A stretch of 64,000 bases of DNA from Comamonas sp. JUb58 (GCF_004364775.1 NZ_SOAL01000011.1:124001-188000); one strand, 5' to 3'; counted from the stretch's first letter, positions 51,422 through 61,372 are shown. The notes: generated by a model not told the origin, from the letters alone. Translations and numbers: made by a program.

Positions 51422-52510
51422 TCAGCGCTTGGGCTGGCGCGCTGGCTGTGGGGCTGGCGGTTGCGGCGGGGGCGCTGCTTCGCGGCCGATCAGCTCGTCG
51501 CGCAGCTGTTGGGCGCGGGCCAGTTGGTCGCTGTGTCCCTGGGCGCGGGCGTATTGCGCATAAGTGCTGAGCCACTGCCGCGCTTGCTGCGGGTCATTTT
51601 GTTCATGGGCCAGCACCATCAGCTGAAAGTAGCTGTCGTACACGGTGGCGTGGTCGCCCGCGCCAAGGGCGATCTGCAGGCGCTCCTGCAGGTAGTTGCG
51701 GGCGGCGTCCACCTGGCCGAGCATGTAGCTGTTCTGCGCCAGGTTGGCCAGCAGGCCGCGCAGGCGCGGGGTCTCGCCCATCGCTTGCAGGCGCTCGCGG
51801 GCCACGGGCAGCAGCCGCTGGTTGGCTTGCAGCGCCTGGCGGTACTGGCCTTGCTCATGCAGCACATAGCCCAGGTCTTCGTAGATGCCCAGTACCTGCA
51901 GCTGCGTGGGGTAGTCGGCAGCCTGCGGGATGGGTGTGCTGTTGTCCCAGCGCATCTGCGTGGGCAGTTTGGCCACCTGCTGCAGCGGGTAGCGCACGGC
52001 CAGGGTCTGCACCTGTTTCAGTGCCGCCTCATAGCGCTCGCCTTCTGCCAACCAGCGGACGCTGGCAATGCTCAGCTCCAGATGCGGGTAGGCCCATTGC
52101 GGATCGCTGGGCTTGGGCATGGCCGTGATGGCCTTCTGCGCTGCCAGGCCCGCCTCAGACGGCATGCCGCGGCGGTTGAAAAGGGTGGCCTGGGTGTAGT
52201 ACAGCCGGAAAAAATCCAGCGCCGGCGCCTTGGTGCGCTTGAGTATCGGTTCAAGCGCTTGCAGGTCAGCGCTCATCGCACTGCCGCTAAAGCGTCCGCC
52301 TTCGCTGAACACGGCGGCGTAGAGCGGCGCAAAGCGCTTTTCAAAATTATTGTTGCCCGTGGTGGGCAGGGCAGCATCGGCCGGGGATGTGGCCACTGCG
52401 CTGGCGTTGCCGCCGGTTTGTGCGGAGGCCAGCAAGGGCATGGCTGCAGCCAGGCCGGCCAGGGCGGCCATGCCCTGGGCCAGCAGCTGTTGGCGCATGC
52501 CCAGGCGCAT
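51422..52510 (-). CDS. Exported TPR-type hypothetical protein
   Basis: A 362-aa protein with a signal peptide ([18 protein letters not shown], residues ~14-31) and helical TPR-like repeats from ~75 to 330 ([24 protein letters not shown]). A Gln/Pro-rich tail ends in a basic KR. Probably a periplasmic scaffold. Its ATG overlaps the pepN stop as TGATG, so the two are coupled. Function unknown. Confidence 0.75.
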   Translation of the reverse strand: MRLGMRQQLLAQGMAALAGLAAAMPLLASAQTGGNASAVATSPADAALPTTGNNNFEKRFAPLYAAVFSEGGRFSGSAMSADLQALEPILKRTKAPALDFFRLYYTQATLFNRRGMPSEAGLAAQKAITAMPKPSDPQWAYPHLELSIASVRWLAEGERYEAALKQVQTLAVRYPLQQVAKLPTQMRWDNSTPIPQAADYPTQLQVLGIYEDLGYVLHEQGQYRQALQANQRLLPVARERLQAMGETPRLRGLLANLAQNSYMLGQVDAARNYLQERLQIALGAGDHATVYDSYFQLMVLAHEQNDPQQARQWLSTYAQYARAQGHSDQLARAQQLRDELIGREAAPPPQPPAPQPARQPKR

Positions 52511-55248
52511 CAGTCTGCCATGGCGCGGGTGATCACTTCGCGCACATCGTTGCTGAGCTTGGGCTTGGCAGCGACCTTGGCAATCGCGTCGCCCGCTGCG
52601 CTGCGGTAGGGCTCGGGCAGCTTCTTCCAACGGTCCAGCGCGCGGGCCAGGCGGGCAGCGACTTGCGGGTTGAAGGCGTCGAGCGCCACCACCTGCTCGG
52701 CCCAGAAGGCGTAGCCAGCACCATCGGCGCGGTGGAAGCCACCGGGGTTGCCGTTGCAGTAGCTGAAGATCACGCTGCGGGCGCGGTTGGGGTTCTTGAT
52801 GTTGAAGTCGGGCTGCTTCATCAGCGCGCGCACGGCGGGCAGGGCGCTGCCGTTCAGGTCTGGTGCGCTGGCTTGCAGCGCAAACCACTTGTCCAGCACC
52901 AGCTCGTCGTTCTTGAACATCTGGTGGAAGCTCTGGATGGCGGACTCAGCCAGCGGGCTGCCGCTCACCACCAGCGCGCTCAAGGCGTTGTAGCGGTCGG
53001 TCATGTTGCCCGCATCCTTGTAGCGCTGCAGGGTCTTGCCAGGCCAGACCTTGTCGCCCGATTCACGGGCGGCAACGCAGAGCATCAGCAGCGCATGGCC
53101 GGCCAGTGCGCGCTTGCCGGCGCTTACCGCGTCGGGCACATAGGCGCCGGTGTGGCTGCATTCGTCGTAAGCCCAAGCCCAGTCGGCGGCGAGCTCGGTG
53201 GCCAGTTGCTGGCGCATGGCTTCGCGCACCGCGTGCACGGTTTGTGGGTCAACCTGGTCGAGCTGTTCGCTGATATAGCCTTCGGACGGCACGGTCAGCG
53301 CCAGGTCCTTGAAGGCGGCATCCAGCTGCGGATCGCGCAGTACGTCGCGCATGGCTTGCACGAAGGATGCGGGCAGCAGATTGGCTTGCGGCGCAGCGGC
53401 ATCGGCACCGGCGGCGCTGCGTGCAGCAATGGCTTGCAGCGCAAAGCGCAGGCCCAGGCGTTGGCCGGCTTCCCAGCGGTTGAAGGCGTCTTCGTCGTGG
53501 GCCAGCAGGTGCAGGAGCGCGTCATCGCTCTCTTCGATCTGCAGCACCACGGGCGCGCTGAAGTTGCGCAGCAGCGATGGGGCAGGGGCTTGCTCGACAC
53601 CGTCGAAGACGATGGTGTGCGATTCCTCGGTCAGCACCACGGTGTGGTTGGTGGTGCTGTGGGCGATGCTGCTGAGCGCCTGGCTGGGGCGGATGTTCAG
53701 CGGCAGGCTGCGGCCGTCGTCTGCCAGCAGGCCCAGGGTGACGGGGATCACAAAGGGCTCTTTGCCAGGCTGGCCCGGGGTGGGCGGGCAGGACTGGGTC
53801 AGCGTCAGGGTGTAGGTCTGCGCTTCTGCGTCGTACACGCCTTGCGCGGCCACGCGTGGCGTGCCCGACTGGCTGTACCAGCGCTTGAACTGCGGCAGGT
53901 GCTGGGCCAGCGGCGAGCCGGGGTTGGCATCGGCAATGGCCTGGGCAAAGTCGTCGCAGGTCACGGCCTGGCCGTCATGGCGCTCAAAGTAGAGCTTCAT
54001 GCCCTTGGCAAAGCCTTCGCGGCCAACCAGGGTGGACTGCATGCGCACCACTTCCGAGCCTTTTTCGTAAATGGTGACGGTGTAGAAGTTGTTGATTTCG
54101 AGGTAGCTGTCCGGGCGCACAGGGTGGGCCATGGGGCCGGCGTCCTCGGGGAACTGCACGGTGCGCAGCACGCGCACATCGTCAATGCGCTTGACGGCGC
54201 GGGCCGAGGCGCTGCCGGCCATGTCCATGCTGAACTCCTGGTCGCGGAAGACGGTCAGGCCTTCCTTGAGCGAGAGCTGGAACCAGTCGCGGCAGGTGAC
54301 GCGGTCACCCGTCCAGTTGTGGAAGTACTCGTGGCCCACCACCGACTCGATATTGGCGTAGTCGGCATCGGTCGCAGTGGCCTGGCTGGCCAGCACGTAC
54401 TTGGTGTTGAAGATGTTCAGGCCCTTGTTCTCCATCGCGCCCATGTTGAAGTCGCTGGTGGCGACGATCATGAAGCGGTCCAGGTCCAGGCTCAGGCCAA
54501 AGCGGGCTTCGTCCCAGGCGATGGAGGCCATCAGCGAGTTCATCGCGTGCTCGGTCTTTTCCAGATCACCGGGGCGCACAAAGACCTGCAGCAAGTGTTC
54601 GTTGCCGGCGCGGCTCTTGATCTTTTGCTCGCGGGCGACGAGGTTGCCGGCCACAAGTGCAAACAGGTAGCAGGGCTTTTTGTGCGGATCGACCCACTTG
54701 GCAAAGTGGCGGCCTTCGTTGCCAGGCCCTTGCAAGTCGCCTTGCTCGACCAGGTTGCCGTTGGACAGCAGAACCGGGAACTGGGCCTTGTTGGCGCGCA
54801 AGGTCACGGTGTACATGGCCATCACATCGGGACGGTCCAGGAAATAGGTGATGCGGCGAAAGCCCTCGGCCTCGCACTGCGTGAAAAACGAACCATTGCT
54901 GGTGTACAAGCCCATCAGCTTGGTGTTCTTCTCGGGCATGCAGGTGGTGAAGATCTCCAGGTCCACCGGGTCGCTGCCCTCGGGCAGGTTCTCCAGCACC
55001 AGGTCCGAGCCGTCCATCTTGAACGAAGAGGCGGCGCCATTGACCATCACGCGGGCCAGGTTCAGCTCGTCACCGTTGAGGTGCAGCGGCTGGGCTGGCA
55101 CATCGGGGTTGCGGCGAATGCGCATCTTGTTGAGCACGCGCGTCTTGGCCGGGTCCAGGTCAAAAGTCAGATCGACCGTATCAATCCACCATGCCGGGGC
55201 CTGGTAGTCGGCGCGGTACACGGTGTGTGCTTGTCCTTCACGCATCAT
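52510..55248 (-). CDS. pepN: Aminopeptidase N (M1 family)
   Basis: A 912-aa zinc aminopeptidase. The exopeptidase motif MGAMENKGLNIFN and the zinc motif VVGHEYFHNWTGDRVTCRDWFQLSLKEG (HExxH-18-E) are intact; only parts are quoted for brevity. The length matches E. coli PepN. Start at 55248 (ATG ATG) has GGAG upstream and overlaps the HAD gene by 11 nt. Roles: N-terminal residue removal and peptide turnover in the cytoplasm. Confidence 0.95.
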   Translation of the reverse strand: MMREGQAHTVYRADYQAPAWWIDTVDLTFDLDPAKTRVLNKMRIRRNPDVPAQPLHLNGDELNLARVMVNGAASSFKMDGSDLVLENLPEGSDPVDLEIFTTCMPEKNTKLMGLYTSNGSFFTQCEAEGFRRITYFLDRPDVMAMYTVTLRANKAQFPVLLSNGNLVEQGDLQGPGNEGRHFAKWVDPHKKPCYLFALVAGNLVAREQKIKSRAGNEHLLQVFVRPGDLEKTEHAMNSLMASIAWDEARFGLSLDLDRFMIVATSDFNMGAMENKGLNIFNTKYVLASQATATDADYANIESVVGHEYFHNWTGDRVTCRDWFQLSLKEGLTVFRDQEFSMDMAGSASARAVKRIDDVRVLRTVQFPEDAGPMAHPVRPDSYLEINNFYTVTIYEKGSEVVRMQSTLVGREGFAKGMKLYFERHDGQAVTCDDFAQAIADANPGSPLAQHLPQFKRWYSQSGTPRVAAQGVYDAEAQTYTLTLTQSCPPTPGQPGKEPFVIPVTLGLLADDGRSLPLNIRPSQALSSIAHSTTNHTVVLTEESHTIVFDGVEQAPAPSLLRNFSAPVVLQIEESDDALLHLLAHDEDAFNRWEAGQRLGLRFALQAIAARSAAGADAAAPQANLLPASFVQAMRDVLRDPQLDAAFKDLALTVPSEGYISEQLDQVDPQTVHAVREAMRQQLATELAADWAWAYDECSHTGAYVPDAVSAGKRALAGHALLMLCVAARESGDKVWPGKTLQRYKDAGNMTDRYNALSALVVSGSPLAESAIQSFHQMFKNDELVLDKWFALQASAPDLNGSALPAVRALMKQPDFNIKNPNRARSVIFSYCNGNPGGFHRADGAGYAFWAEQVVALDAFNPQVAARLARALDRWKKLPEPYRSAAGDAIAKVAAKPKLSNDVREVITRAMAD

Positions 55249-55909
55249 GGAGCTTCTCCAAAAATTGGTTGTTGAGCAGGGTCGAGAAATCGGGCGCCCA
55301 TGCCAATACATGGGGGCCGCTGAGTTGCTGTGCATCGTGCGTGGTGCCAATGCCCACCGCACGCATGCCGGCGCGCCGCGCCGCTTCAATGCCGTGCGGC
55401 GCATCTTCAAACACGATGCAGGCGGCCGGGTCTATCGCCAGGCGCTCGGCCGCCTTCAGAAAAATATCGGGGTGGGGCTTGCCGGGCAGGCCCTCGTCGC
55501 CACGCGCAATCGCCTGTGCCGGGGGCTGCATCTGCAGGTTGTCCAGCACAAAGCGTACATTGTCCTGGTCGCCCGCGGTGCCAATGGCCACTTTGAGGCC
55601 CATGTCTCGTGCCTGGGCATGAAAGCGCGCAAAGCCATCGACCGCGCAGAAGTGGGCGGCAAACAGCTCGCGGTAAATGCCTTCCTTCTCGGCGGTGATG
55701 CGCTCGCTCTCTTCGGCGCTCACCGTGCGGCCCATCAGCGCGCAGGCGCATTCAAAGGCGTTCTTGCCGGTGGTTTGCGCCATGAAGGCGGGCACATCCA
55801 GATCCATGGCGTGGCGGCGTGCGTATTCCACCCAGGCCTGGGCATGCCAGGGCATCGAGTGGACCATGGTGCCGTCCATGTCAAAAATCAGGGCTTCGAT
55901 CGCAGGCAT
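55238..55909 (-). CDS. HAD-superfamily phosphatase (beta-phosphoglucomutase-like)
   Basis: A 223-aa HAD hydrolase: motif I IFDMDGTMVHS, cap domain, motif II IGTAGD, motif III GKPHPDIF, motif IV FEDAPHGIEAA. ATG 55909 places motif I at the usual spot; an in-frame GTG at 55972 would add 21 residues. The substrate is a small phosphorylated sugar or metabolite, not defined. Overlaps pepN and lies ~110 nt after prfB. Confidence 0.85.
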   Translation of the reverse strand: MPAIEALIFDMDGTMVHSMPWHAQAWVEYARRHAMDLDVPAFMAQTTGKNAFECACALMGRTVSAEESERITAEKEGIYRELFAAHFCAVDGFARFHAQARDMGLKVAIGTAGDQDNVRFVLDNLQMQPPAQAIARGDEGLPGKPHPDIFLKAAERLAIDPAACIVFEDAPHGIEAARRAGMRAVGIGTTHDAQQLSGPHVLAWAPDFSTLLNNQFLEKLHDA

Positions 55910-56022
55910 TGGGCTTGTCTTCAGGTCCGTATCGGCTGGGAGGTCCAGCCAATCGATAGAGGGCTGTGGCACACCGCATGCGCGGCGGGGAGGGCGCGCT
56001 GCATGGGGTGGGCCACAGGTTT

Positions 56023-57127
56023 TTAAACGCCTTGCTTGAGCGAGGCTTCGATGAACACGTCCAGGTCGCCGTCCAGCACCTTTTGGGTGGCGGAGACTTC
56101 GACGTTGGTGCGCAGGTCCTTGATACGGCTGTTGTCCAACACGTAGCTGCGGATCTGGTGGCCCCAGCCCACATCGGTCTTGGTGTCTTCCAGCTTTTGC
56201 TGCTCTTCCATGCGCTTGCGCATTTCAAAGTCATAGAGCTTGGAGCGCAGGCGCTGCCAGGCCACATCGCGGTTGCTGTGCTGGCTACGGCCATCCTGGC
56301 ACTGCACGACGATGCCGGTCGGGATGTGGGTCAGGCGCACGGCCGAGTCGGTCTTGTTGATGTGCTGACCACCCGCGCCGGAGGCACGGTAGGTGTCGGT
56401 ACGCACATCCGAGGGGTTGATGTTGATCTCGATGGAGTCATCAATCTCGGGGTAGACAAACAGCGACGAGAAGCTGGTGTGGCGGCCACCTGACGAGTCA
56501 AACGGGCTCTTGCGCACGAGGCGGTGCACACCGGTTTCAGTGCGCAGCAGGCCAAAGGCGTACTCGCCCTCGATCTTGATCGTGGCGCTCTTGATGCCGG
56601 CGACGTCGCCCGGGGTTTCTTCTTCGACGGTGGCCTTGAAGCCCTTGCGCTCGGCGTACTTGAGGTACTGGCGCAGCAGCATGCTGGCCCAGTCGCAAGC
56701 CTCGGTGCCACCGGCGCCGGCCTGGATGTCGACAAAGCAGTTGAGCGGATCGGCCTCATTGCGGAACATGCGGCGGAACTCGAGCTCCTCGATCAGCGGG
56801 CGCAGCTTGGCAGCCTCGGCTTCGATGGTTTCCAGCCCGGCGTCATCGCCTTCTTCCTTGCTCATCTCGAAGAGCTCGGTGTTGTCCGCCAGCTCGCTGC
56901 TCAGCTTTTGCAAGGTCAGCACGACGGAGTCGAGTGCCTTCTTTTCCTTGCCCAGCTCCTGAGCCTTCTTGGGATCGTTCCAGACGCTGGGGTCTTCCAG
57001 CGAGGCGTTTACCGTGCGCAGTCGTTCGTACTTTGCATCGTAGTCAAAGATACCTCCGAAGCTCTTCTGTCCGGCTGGACAGGTCTTCGAGGGTGTTGCC
57101 GATTTGGTTGATGCGTTCTGCTTCCAT
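56023..57127 (-). CDS. prfB: Peptide chain release factor 2 (programmed +1 frameshift)
   Basis: RF2 releases peptides at UGA and UAA stop codons. It is encoded in two frames. The first 27 codons start at ATG 57127 ([16 protein letters not shown]...) and end ...RRYL at a UGA inside the site CTTTGAC (57043-57049), then reading shifts +1 into DYDAKYERL. An internal Shine-Dalgarno-like GGAGGT stands just before the slip site. Total ~367 aa. The GGQ motif ([10 protein letters not shown]) and SPF codon-recognition motif (RKSPFDSSG) are present. RF2 therefore limits its own synthesis. Confidence 0.95.
57043..57058 (-). promoter_or_regulatory. prfB frameshift signal
   Basis: On the minus strand CGGAGGTATCTTTGAC combines an SD-like GGAGGT, 2-3 nt spacing, the slippery CTT codon and the in-frame UGA followed by C, matching the classical RF2 recoding site. 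Confidence 0.93.
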
Positions 57128-57274
57128 GTCACTGTGTCCTATTATTGCGGTCTAGCCTGCTATTGTCGCATGCTGGCAGGGCTTGGCCGGCCAGTGGTGC
57201 TTTAGGGCATATGCTTGATAAATAATGTTTTTGCTCCCGCTGCGCGGCGTTTGCGGCGGCGATCGGGGCAGGGC

Positions 57275-57946
57275 TCACTTCCAGGCAAAGCGGGGTTGGT
57301 CAAAATGCGCTACGCGGGTGGGCTGGCCACGCAGGCAAACCTCGCGGAACTGGTACAAAAATGCAGCCGTGGGTGCGGCCACCCAGCTCTTGCCCATGGG
57401 CATGCGCAGTACCGGGTGCGGTGAGGCATCGGTTTGCTCCAGCATCGGAGAATCGCTGCGCAGCAGCTCGGCCAGCGGGATGCGGTGCACGCTGGCCACT
57501 TCATCGGGGTTGGGCTGCAGCTCGGCCGTGGCGCCGGCCCACACCACCACCGGGGTAATGACAAAGCCTGATCGCGTCGCGTAATCATCCAGACAGCCCA
57601 GCACCTGGCTGGGCGGGAGCAGCAGGCCTGCTTCTTCGTGCAGCTCGCGCAAGGCGGCTTGCTCGGCGATCTCACCCGCCTCGATGCGGCCACCGGGCAG
57701 TGCCCATTGGCCGGGGTGGTTGCGCAAGTGCAGCGCGCGGCGGGTCAGCAGCAAAGCGGCCTCCGTGCTCCACTGGGCGGGCTGCTGCATACCTTCGAGC
57801 CCGGCGCCCGGGCCTTCGTCGAGCAGCACCAAGGCTACCGCAGCCTGGGACTGGGCGCTGCCGGTCATCGGCTGGGCGGCAAAGTGCTGCAGACGGCTGT
57901 GGATGCGCGATCGCAGGGCGTCGCTCAGAGCTAGGGCGTTGGTCAT
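57275..57946 (-). CDS. Nudix hydrolase (CoA pyrophosphatase-like)
   Basis: A 223-aa protein with an intact Nudix box [20 protein letters not shown] then EAGL (around residues 85-108). Length, the preceding [11 protein letters not shown] and the position of the box resemble NudL/CoA-pyrophosphatase-type enzymes, which cleave CoA to phosphopantetheine. Other nucleoside-diphosphate substrates are possible. Separate from prfB by ~150 bp. Confidence 0.85.
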   Translation of the reverse strand: MTNALALSDALRSRIHSRLQHFAAQPMTGSAQSQAAVALVLLDEGPGAGLEGMQQPAQWSTEAALLLTRRALHLRNHPGQWALPGGRIEAGEIAEQAALRELHEEAGLLLPPSQVLGCLDDYATRSGFVITPVVVWAGATAELQPNPDEVASVHRIPLAELLRSDSPMLEQTDASPHPVLRMPMGKSWVAAPTAAFLYQFREVCLRGQPTRVAHFDQPRFAWK

Positions 57947-58027
57947 AGGGCTGCTGCATTGTAGAAGCGGCCCGGCCGGGCTGGGGGCGCAGGCGAGACA
58001 GTGACCGTAGTGGCTGGCTTGGCTGCA

Positions 58028-58540
58028 TCAGTTGGAGCGGGTCTTGTGGCGCAGACAGACCTGGAACATCAGCCCAAACGCCGCATCAGGGCCAAACTGG
58101 GCCGGCAGCGGCTCGCCCGGTGTGAGCAGCAGCTTGCCATGCATCACGCCGGCATTGCTGGGGGGAGAGGTGATGAGAATGTCGGGGCCACATCCCCCTG
58201 GCAGCAGCACCCGCAGTGTCTGGCCTGGGCGGAAGTGGAGGGGGCTCTGGGGTTCAAAGATGAGCCGGACGGTGCCATGGGAGTGTCCGCTGGTATCGCA
58301 AAGCATGCAATGGATGATGCCTTGGGGAATGATGCTTGCCTGGGCGCAGTCATTGTCGTGCGCATATGGCGACATGCCGCTGGAGGCCCGTGCTTGTCTG
58401 CCGTGGCCCGCGCACTGCCGGCAATGGGCTTCGGTACAAGGCGTAGGCAGGCTTTTGCCGATGGTGGGTCTGGGCGCGCGCGGCTTGTTCGAACGGGGCC
58501 AGGGCGGAGGGTGGCTGTGGAGGCTGTGAGGCTGGATCAT
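58028..58540 (-). CDS. Hypothetical protein, Cys/His-rich
   Basis: A 170-aa frame with an unusual Pro/His/Arg-rich N-terminus, then HCRQCAGHG and HCMLCDTSGHSHG-like Cys/His pairs and a C-terminal beta-rich stretch (VRLIFEPQSPLHFRPGQTLRV). An opposite-strand ORF of similar length exists, but its translation looks worse. No family recognised. The start may be further in, for example at Met56. An FNR-like site lies ~100 bp upstream. Confidence 0.4.
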   Translation of the reverse strand: MIQPHSLHSHPPPWPRSNKPRAPRPTIGKSLPTPCTEAHCRQCAGHGRQARASSGMSPYAHDNDCAQASIIPQGIIHCMLCDTSGHSHGTVRLIFEPQSPLHFRPGQTLRVLLPGGCGPDILITSPPSNAGVMHGKLLLTPGEPLPAQFGPDAAFGLMFQVCLRHKTRSN

Positions 58541-58643
58541 CGTGCGCGGTCTCGGTATCTGTATTGAACGAAATAATGATTTCGATAGTTTTTTGTAAAT
58601 ACTAAGAGACCAAGCTTCGATAGAACTTACGGGATGTTGGCCG

Positions 58644-58657
58644 CTGATTCAGATCAA
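58644..58657. promoter_or_regulatory. FNR/ANR-box-like palindrome
   Basis: CTGATTCAGATCAA matches the FNR consensus TTGAT-N4-ATCAA at 9 of 10 positions. It sits in the AT-rich gap 58541-58832 between the divergent hypothetical gene and the aldo/keto reductase gene, so it could control either under low oxygen. The rest of this ~290-bp gap shows nothing else clear. Confidence 0.45.
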
Positions 58658-58832
58658 AAGACGGCGCATTCGCGCTTGACAGCAGCATGTCCCTCAATAC
58701 AGCGCTGCGCGGGTGTCTGCGATGTCATCTATCACCTACCGGCTGCTCGCCACTGATGGCGGCCATGGCCAGCGAGGTGTCAAAAAATGCTTTTACACTT
58801 GGTTTTTTGACCGACACCGCTGAATTTTTCTT

Positions 58833-59894
58833 ATGCAAGACATCCAACTTGGCCGCAGTGATTTGAAGGTATCGCCCATTTGCCTGGGCACGATGACGTT
58901 TGGCGAGCAAGTGAGCGAAGCCGATGCGCATGCGATGCTCAGCCATTCGCTGGAGCGTGGCGTGTACTTTTGGGACACGGCAGAGATGTATTCGGTGCCC
59001 GCGCGCGCCGAAACCTTTGGTGCCACCGAGACCATCATCGGCAACTGGTTCAAGGCCAACCCCGGCCAGCGCGACAAGGTGGTGCTGGCCAGCAAGGTGG
59101 CAGGCCCATCGCGGGGCATGCCCTGGGTGCGCGAAGGCAAGGGCATGACGGCGGCCGACATCGTGGCCTCCTGCGATGCCAGCCTGCGCCGCCTGCAGAC
59201 CGATGTGATCGACCTCTACCAGATCCACTGGCCCGAGCGCCATGTGCCCGCCTTCGGCAATCTCTACTACGACCCCAAAAAGGAAACCAGCGAGACGACG
59301 ATTGGTGAGCAGCTGCAGGCGCTGGCTGGTCTGGTGAAGGCGGGCAAGATCCGCCACATTGGTCTGTCCAACGAAACGCCCTACGGTGTGCACGAGTTTG
59401 TGCGCCTGGCCGAGCAGCATGGCCTGCCGCGCGTGGCCAGCGTGCAAAACCCGTACTGCCTCATCAACCGCAGCTGGGAAAACGGCTTGGACGAAACCTG
59501 CGACCGCCTGGGCGTGTCGCTGCTGGCCTATTCGCCGCTGGCCTTTGGCCTGCTGACCGGCAAATACGACGACAGCGGCATCACCGGCCCCCAGGCACCG
59601 CAGGGCGCACGCATTGCCAGCTATGAATCAGTGCGCAAGCAGCGCTGGGGCCGCCCTGAGGCCCTGGACGCGGCCAAGCGCTACAACCAGCTGGCCCGCG
59701 ACCATGGCCTGACCCCCGCCGCACTGGCCCTGGCGTTTTGCTACAGCAAATGGCAGGTGGGCAGCACCATCATCGGTGTGCGCACCATGGAGCAGCTGGA
59801 CGAAGACCTCAATGTCTGGGGCACGCAGCTGTCCGAGGCCTTGCTGCAAGAGATCGACGCACTGCGCTGGGCGCTGGGCGATCCGGCGCAATAA
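58833..59894 (+). CDS. NADP(H)-dependent aldo/keto reductase (Tas-like)
   Basis: A 353-aa aldo/keto reductase: LGTMTFG start, catalytic Asp/Tyr (FWDTAEMYSVP), Lys (VVLASKVAG), His (YQIHWPE), and the cofactor-binding end STIIGVRTMEQL. Close to the Tas group of E. coli. Cytoplasmic oxidoreductase; physiological substrate unknown. It is followed by a tandem repeat and a GGCCCTGG hairpin that probably ends the transcript. Confidence 0.9.
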   Translation: MQDIQLGRSDLKVSPICLGTMTFGEQVSEADAHAMLSHSLERGVYFWDTAEMYSVPARAETFGATETIIGNWFKANPGQRDKVVLASKVAGPSRGMPWVREGKGMTAADIVASCDASLRRLQTDVIDLYQIHWPERHVPAFGNLYYDPKKETSETTIGEQLQALAGLVKAGKIRHIGLSNETPYGVHEFVRLAEQHGLPRVASVQNPYCLINRSWENGLDETCDRLGVSLLAYSPLAFGLLTGKYDDSGITGPQAPQGARIASYESVRKQRWGRPEALDAAKRYNQLARDHGLTPAALALAFCYSKWQVGSTIIGVRTMEQLDEDLNVWGTQLSEALLQEIDALRWALGDPAQ

Positions 59895-59912
59895 GCTGGA
59901 TGGTCCCTTAAT

Positions 59913-59945
59913 GGCCGTTCACGGGCCGTTCACGGGCCGTTGACG
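59913..59945. repeat. Three tandem 11-bp repeats
   Basis: Units GGCCGTTCACG, GGCCGTTCACG and GGCCGTTGACG occur directly one after another, in the gap after the aldo/keto reductase. Low-copy and probably neutral. Confidence 0.8.
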
Positions 59946-59969
59946 GACTGATGACGGCTATGACCCGCA

Positions 59970-59994
59970 GGCCCTGGTGCAAACCAGGGCCTTT
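59970..59994 (+). terminator. Terminator-like hairpin after aldo/keto reductase
   Basis: GGCCCTGG (59970-59977) pairs with CCAGGGCC (59984-59991), 6-nt loop, then TTT. Short U-run; probably a moderate intrinsic terminator. Confidence 0.6.
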
Positions 59995-60092
59995 GGCGTT
60001 GCGAAGGCCGCTATGCTTGGCGGCGCCCCCGCCCAATTTTTCGAGACAATAGGGGCAGATTTTGTGCGGCATCTGCCGCGACCTCTCCAGCC

Positions 60093-60584
60093 ATGAGCAA
60101 AAAAAACCATATCAGCGAAACGCCGGCCACCCAGTTCTTGAAAGCGCACAAGGTGGCGTTTACCGAGCATCCCTACGAGTATGTGGAGCACGGCGGCACA
60201 TCCGAGTCGGCCCGCCAGTTGGGGCTGGATGAGCATGTGGTCGTCAAGACCCTGGTGATGCAGAACCAGGATGCCAAGCCGCTGATCGTGCTGATGCATG
60301 GCGACTGCAAGGTGTCGACCAAGAGCCTGGCACGCCAGATTGGCGCCAAGAGCATTGAGCCCTGCACGCCCGAGGTGGCCAGCCGCCACAGCGGCTACCT
60401 GGTGGGCGGTACCTCGCCGTTTGGCCTGCGCAAGGCCATGCCGGTCTATATCCAGGAGACGATTCTGGCGCTGCCGCGTATCGCCATCAACGGCGGGCGC
60501 CGTGGTTTTTTGGTGCAGATCGACCCCAAAGCATGCGTTGAGGTGCTGGGTGCCCAGCCGGTGCAATGCGCGCTGGCAGAATGA
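60093..60584 (+). CDS. ybaK: YbaK-type Cys-tRNA(Pro) deacylase
   Basis: A 163-aa protein of the YbaK/EbsC family that hydrolyses mischarged Cys-tRNA(Pro). Family motifs: the early YEYVEHGG, VVKTLVMQ, the catalytic region with Lys in VSTKSLARQIG, and GGTSPFGLRKAMPV near the end. Normal length. Starts ~200 bp after the aldo/keto reductase and precedes plsY by ~70 bp. Confidence 0.92.
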   Translation: MSKKNHISETPATQFLKAHKVAFTEHPYEYVEHGGTSESARQLGLDEHVVVKTLVMQNQDAKPLIVLMHGDCKVSTKSLARQIGAKSIEPCTPEVASRHSGYLVGGTSPFGLRKAMPVYIQETILALPRIAINGGRRGFLVQIDPKACVEVLGAQPVQCALAE

Positions 60585-60651
60585 TGCCTGTTTTTGACCT
60601 AGATACACCAGTGTGCGCCGGCCGTCCAGGCGCGCAGACAAGGGGAGCAAT

Positions 60652-61284
60652 TTGAGTACCGTTTATTCCATCCTGGCCACCATCCTGGCCTACCTTATCG
60701 GTTCGCTGTCGTTTGCGGTGATCGTCAGCCGCACCATGGGCCTGAGTGACCCGCGCACCTATGGCAGCAAAAACCCGGGTGCCACCAATGTGCTGCGCTC
60801 GGGCAGCAAGGCGGCTGCTGTGGTGACCTTGCTGCTGGATGCCGCCAAGGGTTGGCTGCCGGTGGCGCTGGTGGCCTGGTTTGGCAAGCCTTATGGGCTG
60901 GAAGAGGGCACCATCGCGCTGGTGGGCATTGCGGCATTTTTGGGCCATCTCTGGCCGGTGTTCTTCAAGTTTGAAGGCGGCAAAGGCGTGGCCACCGCGC
61001 TGGGCGTGCTGCTGGGCTTTAGCGGCTGGCTGGGTTTGCTCACCTTGCTGGCCTGGGTGGCCGTGGCGGCCATCTGGCGTTATTCGTCGCTGTCGTCGCT
61101 GGTTGCGGCGGTGCTGGCGCCCGTGTTCTATATCCTCATCGGCGGCGAGCTCTGGGATTTCCATGCCGAGATCTTTGTCGCGATTCTGGCCATGTCGGCC
61201 TTGCTGGTCTACCGCCACAAGCTCAACATCCAGCGCCTGGTGGAAGGCAAGGAATCCAAGCTGGGCCAAAAGAAAAGCAAGTAA
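60652..61284 (+). CDS. plsY: Acyl-phosphate glycerol-3-phosphate acyltransferase
   Basis: A 210-aa inner-membrane enzyme of phospholipid synthesis that acylates glycerol-3-phosphate from acyl-phosphate. Signature motifs: SRTMGLSDPRTYGSKNPGAT, FEGGKGVATALG, several TM helices. It begins at TTG 60652, backed by GGGGAG 5-6 nt upstream; the upstream frame looks non-coding. A strong bidirectional terminator follows. Confidence 0.93.
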   Translation: MSTVYSILATILAYLIGSLSFAVIVSRTMGLSDPRTYGSKNPGATNVLRSGSKAAAVVTLLLDAAKGWLPVALVAWFGKPYGLEEGTIALVGIAAFLGHLWPVFFKFEGGKGVATALGVLLGFSGWLGLLTLLAWVAVAAIWRYSSLSSLVAAVLAPVFYILIGGELWDFHAEIFVAILAMSALLVYRHKLNIQRLVEGKESKLGQKKSK

Positions 61285-61312
61285 TGCGTCGCGCTGCCCT
61301 CGGGCAGACAGC

Positions 61313-61350
61313 AAAAAAGGGCTGAACACCATCGCGGGTTCAGCCCTTTT
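61313..61350. terminator. Bidirectional terminator between plsY and protease gene
   Basis: GGGCTGAAC (61319-61327) pairs with GTTCAGCCC (61338-61346), flanked by six A upstream and four T downstream, in the gap between the convergent plsY and retropepsin-like genes. Confidence 0.85.
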
Positions 61351-61372
61351 GTTTTGGTGGCATTCAGCGCCG

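Noticed and set aside
52387-55275. A 962-codon plus-strand ORF opposite pepN
   Set aside because: Exact shadow of pepN, whose zinc motifs are unambiguous on the minus strand.
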